From the NCBI GenBank assembly GCA_033851845.1, contig JAWWOH010000111.1, forward strand, positions 62,001 to 126,000: 64,000 bases of DNA, given 5' to 3'. Positions 50,221-58,224 of this stretch are shown here, piece by piece (position 1 is the first letter of the stretch; every line of letters starts with the position of its first letter). Made by a program: the position numbers and the translations under genes. Source of the stretch: RYN-124 sp033851845. Lineage in GTDB: Bacteria > Actinomycetota > Actinomycetes > Mycobacteriales > SCTD01. The notes beneath the pieces are model-generated. The model did not search any database and had not been told where the DNA came from. It was given only the letters and a program-made list of their open reading frames with translations.

Positions 50221-51723
50221 CTACTGCTGATCCTCCAGGAACTGGACAAAGGTGCGCACACCGGCGCCGGTCCCGCCGTGGGGCGTGTAGCCGTAGGCAT
50301 CGGCCGAGTTGTACGCCGGACCGGCGACGTCGAGGTGCGCCCAGCGGACCCCCGCCGGCACGAACTCCTTCAGGAAGATCCCTGCCGTCAGCATCCCACC
50401 CTCGCGTGGCCCGGTGTTGACCAGATCCGCGATCTCCGAGTCGAGCCCCTTGCGCAGATCGGGGGGCAGGGGCATCGGCCACGAGGCCTCGCCGGCGCGG
50501 TCGGCCGCCTCCACAACCGCGCCGCGCAGCTGGTCGTCGTTGGACATCACACCGGTGGTGCGCGCACCCAGCGCGATCAGCTGCGCACCCGTGAGCGTCG
50601 CGATGTCGAGGATGACGTCGGGCTTGTCCTCGGCCGCGCGGGCGATCGCATCGGCGAGGATCAGCCGACCCTCGGCGTCGGTGTTGTTGACCTCCACCCG
50701 CAACCCGCTGCGCATCGACAGCACGTCGGAGGGCCGGATCGCTGCGCCGCTCGGCATGTTCTCGGCCATCGGCACCCAGGCCTCGACGTCGACCTTGAGC
50801 CCGAGCTCGGCGACGGCGCGCATGGTGGCGATGACGGCAGCGGCACCGCCCATGTCCATCTTCATCTCCTCCATGGCCGTCGCCGGCTTGAGCGACAGGC
50901 CCCCGGAGTCGAACGTGATGCCCTTCCCGACGAGGGCGACCTTCGTCTTCGCACCGCGGCCGCCCTTGTAGCTCAGGTGCACGAGCCGCGGTGGAGCGGC
51001 GGATCCCTGACCGACGCCGAGGATCCCGCCGTACCCGCCCTTGCGCAGCGCCTTCTCGTCGAGTACCTCGACGGACAGACCGGCCTTGCTCCCTTCCGTG
51101 CGCGCGATCTCCGCCAGCTCGGCGGGGTGCAGGTGTGAGGGCGGCGTGTTGACGAGGTCACGGGTCAGCATGACTGCCCGCGAGACGATGTCGGCGCGGC
51201 GAAGGGCGGCCTTCGTGGCCTTGTCCTTGGGGTCCGCGACCACGACGAGGACCGCCTCGACGGGCGGCTTGTGATCGCCGGCCGATGCCGAGCGGTACGA
51301 GGTGAAGGTGTAGCCGCCGAGCAAGGCGCCCTCGCCGATCGCCCGTACTGCGTCGGCGTCGCGCGCGGGGAGGGCGACTGCCACCTTGCGGGTGCCGGCG
51401 AGGGTGCGCACTGCCGCCCCTGCTGCGCGACGGAGCGCCTCGCCGTCGTACGCCGTCCCCTTCGCGGCCTCCTTGCCGAGCCCGACGACGGCGACCACGG
51501 CGGGTCCCTTCCCGCCGAGGTTCGCGACGAGGGTGACCTCCTCGGCCTTGCCCGTTGCGCCCAGGCCGGCCAGTGCAGCGACGAAGCCCTTGCCGAGTGC
51601 CTTGCCGATCTCGTCGGCCGGATGCACGAGGACGAGCCCCTTGGCTCCCTTGGCGACACCGACGACGAGAGCGTCGGCCTTGACGGAGGCGGCCGGGCCG
51701 CCGGCGAGGGAGAGAGAGGTCAC
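50221..51723 (-). CDS. pepA: Leucyl aminopeptidase PepA (M17)
   Basis: The 500-residue protein is an M17 aminopeptidase: the signature N-T-D-A-E-G-R-L (metal ligands Asp and Glu, catalytic Arg) and the upstream K-G-I-T-F-D-S-G-G segment with the catalytic lysine are present. The N-terminal 160 residues form the variable regulatory domain. It releases N-terminal residues from peptides in the cytoplasm as a hexamer. Mycobacteria have pepB near dlaT and gcvT in the same neighbourhood. The start at 51723 has no strong ribosome binding site. Confidence 0.95.
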   Translation of the reverse strand: MTSLSLAGGPAASVKADALVVGVAKGAKGLVLVHPADEIGKALGKGFVAALAGLGATGKAEEVTLVANLGGKGPAVVAVVGLGKEAAKGTAYDGEALRRAAGAAVRTLAGTRKVAVALPARDADAVRAIGEGALLGGYTFTSYRSASAGDHKPPVEAVLVVVADPKDKATKAALRRADIVSRAVMLTRDLVNTPPSHLHPAELAEIARTEGSKAGLSVEVLDEKALRKGGYGGILGVGQGSAAPPRLVHLSYKGGRGAKTKVALVGKGITFDSGGLSLKPATAMEEMKMDMGGAAAVIATMRAVAELGLKVDVEAWVPMAENMPSGAAIRPSDVLSMRSGLRVEVNNTDAEGRLILADAIARAAEDKPDVILDIATLTGAQLIALGARTTGVMSNDDQLRGAVVEAADRAGEASWPMPLPPDLRKGLDSEIADLVNTGPREGGMLTAGIFLKEFVPAGVRWAHLDVAGPAYNSADAYGYTPHGGTGAGVRTFVQFLEDQQ

Positions 51724-51754
51724 GTCGAGCCACCCTACCCAGCGCGAGCGTCGG

Positions 51755-53143
51755 TTAGAGGCCGTACTCCTCGAGCAGCCGCAGCCACACCTCGGACACC
51801 GTCGGGAACGACGGCACCGCGTGCCACAGGCGGTCGAGCGTCATCTCACCAACCACGGCGATGGTCGCGGCATGCAGCAGGTCGGCGACCTCGGGCCCCA
51901 CGAACGTGGCCCCGAGGATGACCCGCCTGACCTCGTCGATGACGAGCGCAGCTCGCCCCTTGTAGTCGTCGGCCTGCAGCGCGGCGCCTGAGACATGTCC
52001 GAGGTTGTAGGAGACGACGCGGACGTCGAACCCACGGGCGCGTGCCTCGGCCTCGGTCAGTCCCACCGAGCACGCCTGCGGGTCGGTGAACACGACCTGA
52101 GGTACGGCGGCGTGGTCCGACGTGGCGCGCAGGTGCTCATCCGGCTGACCTGCTGCGCGGGCGGCGATCACGTCGCCGCAGATGCGGCCCTGGTACTTGC
52201 CCATGTGCGTCAGCAGGGCCCGACCGTTGGCGTCGCCGGCGGCGTACAGCCAGTCCGTGCCCTCGACCTGCAGCGAGTCGTCGACGGCGAGGTAGCCACC
52301 CGCCTCGAGGCCCACGGTCTCCAGGCCGAGCTCGACCGTCGCCGGCCGGCGGCCCAGCGCGCAGAGCACCTCGTCCGCGACGATTGCGCTGCCGTCCGCC
52401 AGCGTGACGGTCACCTCGCCGCTGCGCCGGACCTCGACGACCTGCGCGCCGGTGCGCACGTCGACGCCGATAGCTCTCAGCCCTTCGGCGACGAGCTCGC
52501 CGGCCCATGGCTCCATCCGGCCGAGAAGTCCGGCGCCGCGCTCGAGCACGGCCACCTCTGCTGCTCCGAGGCCCTTCACGGCCTGCGCCATCTCGCAGGC
52601 GACCACGCCACCGCCGAGAATGACCAGCCGGCGCGGAACCGCATGCATGCTGGTCGCCTCGCGCGAGGTCCACGGCTGCGCCTCTCGGAGGCCCGGGATC
52701 GGTGGTACGGCCGCCGTGGTCCCGGTGGCGACGACAACGGCATGCGAGGCGGTCAGCCGGGTCGTCGTGCCGTCGTCCGCGGTGACCTCGACGGTCTTGT
52801 CGCCGGCCAGTCGGCCGTGTCCACGGATGGCTGCGATGCCGGTGTCGACGACCCACTTCTCCTGGCCGGCGTCGTCCCAGTCGCCGACGAACTCGTCCCG
52901 CCGCGCGAGGACCTTCTCGACGTCGAGGTCACCGACGGGCAGCCCGGGGATGCGCTGCGCAGCAGCGTGCAGCTCGACCGGTCGAAGCAGCGCCTTGCTC
53001 GGGATGCAGGCCCAGTACGAGCACTCGCCGCCGTACAGCTCCGCCTCCACCAGCGCCACCGTCAGGCCGCCGCGAACGGCGCGGGCGGCGACGTTCTCCC
53101 CGACCGGCCCGCCCCCGATGACGATGACGTCGAAACTGTCCAT
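51755..53143 (-). CDS. FAD-dependent pyridine nucleotide-disulfide oxidoreductase, mercuric reductase/E3-like
   Basis: The 462 residues from ATG 53143 have the same design as LpdA: FAD motif V-I-V-I-G-G-G-P-V-G-E-N, redox pair C41 and C46 in G-G-E-C-S-Y-W-A-C-I-P-S-K, NAD(P) motif V-I-L-G-G-G-V-V-A-C-E-M. The C-terminal catalytic segment is H-A-V-P-S-F-P-T-V-S-E-V-W rather than the H-P-H-P-T of true E3, so it is not the dehydrogenase of a 2-oxo acid complex. No MerA-type extra cysteines or mer genes are seen. Substrate unknown; members are common in actinobacteria as dihydrolipoyl dehydrogenase-family proteins. Confidence 0.88.
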   Translation of the reverse strand: MDSFDVIVIGGGPVGENVAARAVRGGLTVALVEAELYGGECSYWACIPSKALLRPVELHAAAQRIPGLPVGDLDVEKVLARRDEFVGDWDDAGQEKWVVDTGIAAIRGHGRLAGDKTVEVTADDGTTTRLTASHAVVVATGTTAAVPPIPGLREAQPWTSREATSMHAVPRRLVILGGGVVACEMAQAVKGLGAAEVAVLERGAGLLGRMEPWAGELVAEGLRAIGVDVRTGAQVVEVRRSGEVTVTLADGSAIVADEVLCALGRRPATVELGLETVGLEAGGYLAVDDSLQVEGTDWLYAAGDANGRALLTHMGKYQGRICGDVIAARAAGQPDEHLRATSDHAAVPQVVFTDPQACSVGLTEAEARARGFDVRVVSYNLGHVSGAALQADDYKGRAALVIDEVRRVILGATFVGPEVADLLHAATIAVVGEMTLDRLWHAVPSFPTVSEVWLRLLEEYGL

Positions 53144-53167
53144 GGCGCCATCCAACGCCTGCACCGG

Positions 53168-53668
53168 CTACCCGTCGAGGCGGGCGAGCACGGCGTCGAC
53201 GACCTCGTGGGGCTCAGCGTCCCCGGCGACCGTCATCGCGGGCTCGTCCGGGTTCAGCGGCTCGAGGGTGGCGAGCTGGGAGTCGAGCAGCGACGCCGGC
53301 ATGTAGTGGCCGCGGCGCTGCTCGAGCCGCCGCCGGATCGTCTCCGCTGTCGCCGTGACGTGCACGAAGCGCACGGAGGGATGTCCGTCGGTCAAGACGT
53401 CCCGGTAGGCGCGCTTCAGGGCCGAGCAGGTGAGCACCGCGTTCTGGCCAGCCGCCTCCCGGCCGCCGATCCAGTCAGCCAGGGATGCCAGCCACGGCCA
53501 CCGGTCCTGATCGGTCAGGGGGATGCCGTTGCGCATCTTGTCGACGTTCGCGGCCGGGTGGAAGTCGTCGCCCTCGGCGAACACCCAGCGGAGCCGCTGC
53601 GCGAGCCGGGTCGCGACCGTCGTCTTCCCGGAGCCGCTCACACCCATCACCACGAGCGTCGTCGTCAC
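53168..53668 (-). CDS. gntK: Gluconokinase GntK
   Basis: The 166-residue protein has the P-loop G-V-S-G-S-G-K-T-T (about 9-17), F-A-E-G-D-D-F-H-P (about 30-38), L-T-D-Q-D-R-W-P-W and C-S-A-L-K-R-x-Y-R-D, all hallmarks of the GntK type of gluconokinase. It phosphorylates gluconate to 6-phosphogluconate for the pentose phosphate or Entner-Doudoroff route. No gluconate permease or repressor gene is next to it. It lies 25 bases upstream of the disulfide oxidoreductase on the same strand and diverges from gcvT. Confidence 0.93.
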   Translation of the reverse strand: MTTTLVVMGVSGSGKTTVATRLAQRLRWVFAEGDDFHPAANVDKMRNGIPLTDQDRWPWLASLADWIGGREAAGQNAVLTCSALKRAYRDVLTDGHPSVRFVHVTATAETIRRRLEQRRGHYMPASLLDSQLATLEPLNPDEPAMTVAGDAEPHEVVDAVLARLDG

Positions 53669-53687
53669 GCCTCCTAGGCTCCCTCAC

Positions 53688-54776
53688 ATGCCTGCCCTGC
53701 AGAAGAGCCCGCTCCACGACCGGCACGTCGCGCTCGGCGCGAAGATGGCCGACTTCGGCGGGTGGGAGATGCCGATCCAGTACGCCGGGGTACTGCAGGA
53801 GCACACCGCGGTCCGCGAGAGCGTCGGCGTCTTCGACGTCAGCCACCTCGGGAAAGGCGTCGTGCGCGGGCCGGGTGCGGTCGACTTCGTCAACGACCGA
53901 CTGACCAACGACCTGCGCCGCATCGGGCCCGGGCAGGCGCAGTACACGCTGTGCTGCGACGACGCGAGCGGCGGTGTCGTCGACGACCTCATCCAGTACG
54001 TGCGCAGCGAGGACGAGGTCTTCCTGATCCCGAACGCGGCCAACTCCTCGCAGGTCGTGTCGCGGCTCGCGGCCGATGCTGAGTCCTTGGACGCCGGCAT
54101 CTCGGTCGAGGACCTGCACACGACGCTCGCGGTGCTGGCGATCCAGGGACCGCAGTCGGGGAAGGTCGTCGAGCAGCTCGGGCTGCCGACGTCCCACGAC
54201 TACATGAGCTTCACGAACGCGTCCTGGCAGGGCAAGCCTGTCGTCGTGTGTCGCACCGGCTACACCGGCGAGCTCGGGTTCGAGCTGCTGCCTCGTTGGG
54301 ACGACGCGGGCGAGCTGTGGGATGCGGTTCTGGCGCTCGGCGTGACGCCCTGTGGCTTGGGTGCGCGCGACACGTTGCGCACCGAGATGGGCTACCCGCT
54401 GCATGGCCAGGACCTGTCCCTCGACATCACGCCGGTGCAGGCCCGCGCGGGGTGGGCGGTCGGCTGGAAGAAGGACCGGTTCTGGGGACGCGACGCACTG
54501 GTCGCCGAGAAGGAGGCCGGCCCCCGGCGACTGCTCTGGGGGCTGGAGGCACTCGACCGCGGCATCCCGCGCGCGCACATGGCGGTGCTGCGCGGCGACG
54601 CGAACGTCGGGGAGGTGACGAGCGGGACGTTCTCACCGACCCGCAAGGTCGGCATCGGGCTGGCGCTGCTCGACGCTGCTGTTGCCGAGGGCGACGAGCT
54701 CGTCGTCGACGTACGAGGCCGTACGACGCCGGTGCGCGTGATCAAACCGCCCTTCGTCCCCTCGCACGTCCGCTGA
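53688..54776 (+). CDS. gcvT: Glycine cleavage system aminomethyltransferase GcvT
   Basis: GcvT (T protein) releases ammonia from the aminomethyl-lipoyl arm of GcvH and passes the carbon to tetrahydrofolate. The 362-residue protein starts at ATG 53688 and has L-H-D-R-H-V-A-L-G-A-K-M, the catalytic Asp in F-D-V-S-H-L-G-K, R-T-G-Y-T-G-E-L-G-F-E and G-L-G-A-R-D-T-L-R. gcvH and gcvP are not in the window, as in mycobacteria where gcvT stands alone. The start codon of the next gene overlaps its TGA. Confidence 0.95.
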   Translation: MPALQKSPLHDRHVALGAKMADFGGWEMPIQYAGVLQEHTAVRESVGVFDVSHLGKGVVRGPGAVDFVNDRLTNDLRRIGPGQAQYTLCCDDASGGVVDDLIQYVRSEDEVFLIPNAANSSQVVSRLAADAESLDAGISVEDLHTTLAVLAIQGPQSGKVVEQLGLPTSHDYMSFTNASWQGKPVVVCRTGYTGELGFELLPRWDDAGELWDAVLALGVTPCGLGARDTLRTEMGYPLHGQDLSLDITPVQARAGWAVGWKKDRFWGRDALVAEKEAGPRRLLWGLEALDRGIPRAHMAVLRGDANVGEVTSGTFSPTRKVGIGLALLDAAVAEGDELVVDVRGRTTPVRVIKPPFVPSHVR

Positions 54777-55162
54777 CATGGGAATCCGACTCCAGCGTCA
54801 CCATCAAGGCGACCGACCCGAGGGCGCTCGCGCAGTTCTGGTCGCAGGCGCTCGGCTGGCTCATCACCTACAGCGACGACGAGGAGATCGAGATCCAGGC
54901 GCCGCCGGGCAGCCAGGAGAGCGGGCTCGTGCCGGACCTGGTGATCCTGCGCGACGCAGACGGCAAGTCGGGCCTCAACCGGCTGCACATCGACCTGCGT
55001 CCCGAGGACCAGGACGAAGAGGTACGCCGGATCGAGGCGCTCGGCGCTCGGCGCGTCGACATCGGTCAGCCGTCGGATGCCACCTGGGTTGTGCTCGCCG
55101 ACCCCGAGGGCAACGAGTTCTGCGTCCTGCGCGCCCTGCGCCCGGATGAGCTGAACGCCTAG
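54773..55162 (+). CDS. VOC (glyoxalase/bleomycin-resistance fold) family protein
   Basis: The 129-residue frame has the VOC pattern: T-W-E-S-D-S-S-V-T-I-K-A-T-D-P-R-A-L-A-Q-F-W at the start, L-H-I-D-L-R-P-E-D in the middle and L-A-D-P-E-G-N-E-F-C-V-L at the end, with a likely metal His and Glu. The only start that preserves the first strand is CTG 54773, overlapping the gcvT TGA as CTGA; no ATG, GTG or TTG is in frame near it. Homologues usually begin M-T-W, which supports this CTG. Substrate unknown. Confidence 0.8.
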   Translation: MTWESDSSVTIKATDPRALAQFWSQALGWLITYSDDEEIEIQAPPGSQESGLVPDLVILRDADGKSGLNRLHIDLRPEDQDEEVRRIEALGARRVDIGQPSDATWVVLADPEGNEFCVLRALRPDELNA

Positions 55163-55178
55163 AGGCACCCCGGACGCC

Positions 55179-55263
55179 CGACGGAAATGCACAATGCGAC
55201 CGGGCCGGCGGGTGCCGAGGCGGGCCACCGTGCGCTGGCGCCACATCTTGTGCATTTCCGTCG
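55179..55263. repeat. 16-base perfect inverted repeat
   Basis: CGACGGAAATGCACAA (55179-55194) and TTGTGCATTTCCGTCG (55248-55263) are perfect inverted copies with a 53-base GC-rich spacer. They start 17 bases after the VOC gene stop. A base pair match of 16 with so short a spacer is not expected by chance. The following 60 bases hold the second inverted repeat described at 55267-55326. Confidence 0.85.
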
Positions 55264-55266
55264 TCA

Positions 55267-55326
55267 CGATCAGGTTGGGGATCTGGTACGCCGGAAGAGC
55301 GTGCGAGAGAGTCTCCAAGCTGATCG
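55267..55326. repeat. Inverted repeat of the CGATCAGGTTGG family
   Basis: CGATCAGGTTGG (55267-55278) and CCAAGCTGATCG (55315-55326) pair at 11 of 12 positions across a 36-base spacer. Both arms align with the element at 36889-36947; the right arms agree at 15 of 17 bases. It sits between the VOC gene and the small hypothetical gene at 55401. Confidence 0.75.
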
Positions 55327-55400
55327 ACAAGCGGTCTGCGGGCTGTCACGCATGGGCCTAGCGCGCCGACTGACTGCTCACCTCGAGAGGACGACGACGG

Positions 55401-55610
55401 ATGGCCTGGACCTGGCGCTACGAGTCACCCGACGGCAGCCCGACCGCTCCCGAGGGACTCGGGCCGCCGGAGGCGTTCCCCAGCCAGTCCGACGCGGAGA
55501 GCTTCATCGGCGAGAGCTGGCGCGAGCTGCTCGAGGCCGGTGTCGCCCAGGTCACCCTGTTCGAGGGCGACCGCAAGGTCTACGGCCCGATGTCCCTCGA
55601 GTCGGCCTGA
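55401..55610 (+). CDS. Small conserved actinobacterial hypothetical protein
   Basis: The 69 residues start at ATG 55401, with GAGAGGA nine bases upstream. The sequence M-A-W-T-W-R-Y-E, the central E-x-F-P-S-Q-S-D-A-E-S-F-I-G-E-S-W-R-E-L-L helix and the ending V-T-L-F-E-G-D-R-K-V-Y-G-P-M-S-L are typical of a short alpha/beta protein widespread in actinobacteria without a known function. It has no signal peptide. It converges with the DUF4760-like gene, the stops nine bases apart. Confidence 0.8.
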   Translation: MAWTWRYESPDGSPTAPEGLGPPEAFPSQSDAESFIGESWRELLEAGVAQVTLFEGDRKVYGPMSLESA

Positions 55611-55619
55611 CGGCTGGGC

Positions 55620-56036
55620 TCAGGTCTGCGATGCGGCGAGGGCCTCGAAGTTCTCCCAGATCCCGGGCACGCCCATCTCCTCGCGCTGACCGAGTGCGAT
55701 GGCGCGACACCGGTCCCAGGCGCCAGCGACCCACAGCCAGTCGAGGACCAGTCCGCGGTCGAGCAGCCCCTGCTTGACGAGGGTGCCGACCGTCTCGTTC
55801 CAAGCGAGCACATTGAGGATGGCCGTCCCGTCTGCGTCGCCATCGGGGTAGGCGGCCTGGAAGGCCTCGTACGACAGGCCTGCATTGCCCTGCTTGTGGT
55901 GCTTGTGGAGCAACGCCACACCGTGGTCGACGCGCATCGAGGTGCTCAGCTGCGCCAGCTGGATGATCAGCTGCGCGTCGGTCTGCGTGGCGGACGTGGT
56001 GACCGTAAGCTCCGGCGCCTGTGTCGGGATGGTCAT
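55620..56036 (-). CDS. Hypothetical protein, possibly DUF4760-like
   Basis: The 138 residues start at ATG 56036, five bases after an ideal AGGAGG. The chosen start excludes a much longer in-frame extension that runs opposite nothing protein-like. The sequence is Thr-rich at first, then helical: a T-D-A-Q-L-I-I-Q-L-A-Q-L segment, H-K-H-H-K-Q-G-N, and a W-N-E-T-V-G-T-L-V-K-Q-G-L-L-D helix typical of small soluble helical proteins such as DUF4760 members. That assignment is tentative. It has a divergent partner in the aldo/keto reductase only by position; both are on the minus strand. Confidence 0.75.
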   Translation of the reverse strand: MTIPTQAPELTVTTSATQTDAQLIIQLAQLSTSMRVDHGVALLHKHHKQGNAGLSYEAFQAAYPDGDADGTAILNVLAWNETVGTLVKQGLLDRGLVLDWLWVAGAWDRCRAIALGQREEMGVPGIWENFEALAASQT

Positions 56037-56107
56037 GGTGCCTCCTGATATCCGCTGGGAGTTGGACGTTCCTCCCGTCGCGAACGTCGCACCATCACCC
56101 GTCAGTA

Positions 56108-57106
56108 CTAGGGGCGCGCGGCGGGACTGACCGTGCGCGCGGGGTCGTCGATCACCACGCCGTCGAGGACCTCGTCGATCCTCTTCAGCAGGTCGGTGTC
56201 GAGCTTCTTGCCGGCTGCGGCCGCGTTGTCGCGCACCTGCTCCGGCCGGGTGGCCCCGACGATCGCCGACGACACGTTGGGGTTGTTGAGGACCCACGCT
56301 ATGGCGAGCTGCGCCATGGTCAGCCCGGCCTCGTCGGCGAGCGGCTTGAGCTGCTGCACCTTCTCGAGCACGTTGTCGCGCAGGAAGCCCTGGATGAAGT
56401 TGGAGCCGGTCGGGTCGGTGGCGCGCGACCCCTCCGGCGGCGGCTGGCCCGGCAGGTACTTGCCCGTCAGCACGCCCTGCGCGATCGGGCTCCACACGAT
56501 CTGGCCGATTCCCTGCTTCTCGCACAAGGGCACGACCTCGGCCTCGATGACGCGCCAGAGCATGGAGTACTGCGGCTGGCTCGAGACGATGCGGTCGAAG
56601 CCCATCTTGTCGGCGATGTCGAGCGCGTCGGAGATCTGCGATGCCGTCCACTCGGAGACGCCGATGTAGTTGATCTTGCCCGCGCGGACGAGGTCGTCGA
56701 AGGCTCGTAGCGTCTCCTCCAGCGGCGTCTCGACGTCGAAGCGGTGCGCCTGGTAGAGGTCAATGTGGTCGGTGTGCAGCCGCTTCAGCGACGCGTTGCA
56801 GGACTCGAGGATGTGCTTGCGTGACAGCCCGCGGTCGTTCTTGCCGGGACCCGTCGGCCAGTAGACCTTGGTGAACAGCTCGTACGACTCGCGGCGGACC
56901 CCCTTGAGCGCCTCACCAAGGACCGACTCGGCCTTCGTCTGGGCGTAGACGTCGGCCGTGTCGAACGTGGTGATCCCGACCTCGAGGGCCTCGCGCACGC
57001 AGGCGGTCGCCTGGTCGGCCTCGACCTGCGAGCCGTGCGTCAGCCAGTTGCCGTACGAGATCTCGCTGACGATGAGGCCGCTGCGGCCGAGGTGACGGAA
57101 CTCCAT
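56108..57106 (-). CDS. Aldo/keto reductase
   Basis: The 332-residue protein is an NADPH-dependent TIM-barrel oxidoreductase with the tetrad D49 (F-D-T-A-D-V-Y), Y54, K80 (F-T-K-V-Y-W) and H121 (Y-Q-A-H). The start M-E-F-R-H-L-G-R-S-G-L and the later W-S-P-I-A-Q-G-V-L-T-G-K-Y are those of the AKR6/KCNAB-like group. The end contains the A-I-V-G-A-T-R-P-E-Q cofactor clamp. Substrate unknown; the gene follows the polysaccharide deacetylase gene by 12 bases on the same strand. Confidence 0.92.
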   Translation of the reverse strand: MEFRHLGRSGLIVSEISYGNWLTHGSQVEADQATACVREALEVGITTFDTADVYAQTKAESVLGEALKGVRRESYELFTKVYWPTGPGKNDRGLSRKHILESCNASLKRLHTDHIDLYQAHRFDVETPLEETLRAFDDLVRAGKINYIGVSEWTASQISDALDIADKMGFDRIVSSQPQYSMLWRVIEAEVVPLCEKQGIGQIVWSPIAQGVLTGKYLPGQPPPEGSRATDPTGSNFIQGFLRDNVLEKVQQLKPLADEAGLTMAQLAIAWVLNNPNVSSAIVGATRPEQVRDNAAAAGKKLDTDLLKRIDEVLDGVVIDDPARTVSPAARP

Positions 57107-57118
57107 GGGTGCAGGTCC

Positions 57119-58144
57119 TCAGTACGGGCGAGCGAGGCTCGCGAAGCGGGGCGACAGCTTGTCTGCTGCCGACTTCGGGAACGAGATGTAACTGGGATCG
57201 CCATCGCTGATGTAGCGCGTGGTCCCGATCCGGTTGAGCCAGTATGTCGCGCCGAAGTAGAGGCTCTTGTCGTGGCCTGACAGCAGTCGCGGGATCGCCA
57301 ACGGCTTGAACTTCGCGGCGTACGGCGAAGGCGCTGGTCCCGCGCCGACGAGCATGACGGCCTTGAAGCTGTACGCCGTCGTACCGAACTTGCCCTTGGC
57401 CGCGAGCGCCTTGTTGACCGGGTGGATGCCGAGCGGCAGCGCCATCGTCGTGACGTCGATGCCTGGCACCGCCCGCTGGATCAGCGTGAGGTCCTTGGCG
57501 ATCTCCGCCTGCACCTGGATGTCGTCGAGGTGCTTGAGGTTGGCGTGCGTGAGGGTGTGGTCGCCGATCTCCATGCCGAGGTCGTGCAGCTTCTTGAGGT
57601 AGTCGTCGTGGCCGGCGAACGGCTCCTCGTTGACGTAGAACGTCGCGACCGGGTGCTCCTCGCCGTTGGCCCTGCCGACGGCGAGCAGGATGCCCAGCGC
57701 CGACTTCGGGTCGACCGAGCCGTCCGGGAGCTCGCCGTACTGGCTCGTCGTTGCGTCGTCGAAGGTGATCACCATCGGGCTCTTGCCGGCGGGCAGATCC
57801 ATCCGACCGGTGACGAAAGCGTCGGCCGTGACCGTCCGATAACCCTGGTGGTAGAGGCGCGTCAGCTCCGCCGTGAGCTGCGCGGGCGTCTGGTCGTAGA
57901 CGCCCTTGGGCTGGGCGACGATCTGGTGGTACATGAGGACCGGCACGACCCCGAGCTCGTTGGCATGGACGGCGGCGGGGTCGACGGCGACCGTCGTCGG
58001 CGACGCGGCTGCGGTCGGCTGCGCGGAGGCGACCGGCCCGGCCGATGTCACGCCCCGCTGGCCACTGCTGCAGGCCGCGGCGCCGAGGGCGAGTCCGCAC
58101 AAGCCGGCCGTGAGGGCCCTCGTGCACCGGTAACCTGCCCGCAC
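57119..58144 (-). CDS. Polysaccharide deacetylase lipoprotein (CE4/NodB family)
   Basis: The 341 residues start at GTG 58144 with AGGAG five bases upstream; a GTG two codons earlier overlaps that site. A signal sequence ends in the lipobox G-A-A-A-C (C25). The NodB domain has the catalytic and metal Asp pair in I-T-F-D-D (D129, D130) and the metal histidines in H-T-L-T-H (H196, H200). A P-V-L-M-Y-H-Q segment begins the domain. It should remove acetyl groups from a cell-wall or exopolysaccharide sugar outside the membrane. It diverges from the DUF4015-like gene at 58225, and the two may work together. Confidence 0.93.
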   Translation of the reverse strand: MRAGYRCTRALTAGLCGLALGAAACSSGQRGVTSAGPVASAQPTAAASPTTVAVDPAAVHANELGVVPVLMYHQIVAQPKGVYDQTPAQLTAELTRLYHQGYRTVTADAFVTGRMDLPAGKSPMVITFDDATTSQYGELPDGSVDPKSALGILLAVGRANGEEHPVATFYVNEEPFAGHDDYLKKLHDLGMEIGDHTLTHANLKHLDDIQVQAEIAKDLTLIQRAVPGIDVTTMALPLGIHPVNKALAAKGKFGTTAYSFKAVMLVGAGPAPSPYAAKFKPLAIPRLLSGHDKSLYFGATYWLNRIGTTRYISDGDPSYISFPKSAADKLSPRFASLARPY

Positions 58145-58224
58145 CTTCACTCCTGTCTCGTGGCCCACACCGGCCACCGAGTCTCGCTCACCCCCCCGAC
58201 CCGATCAGAGAGGCCCCCCAGCCC

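Noticed and set aside
51755..53143. Assignment as mercuric reductase
   Set aside because: The C-terminal double cysteine of MerA and any mer neighbours are missing, so only the flavoprotein family is called.
56037..56651. Extension of the 55620 gene upstream to 56651
   Set aside because: The extension is antisense-like Arg/Gly-rich sequence overlapping the aldo/keto reductase; ATG 56036 has an ideal AGGAGG.
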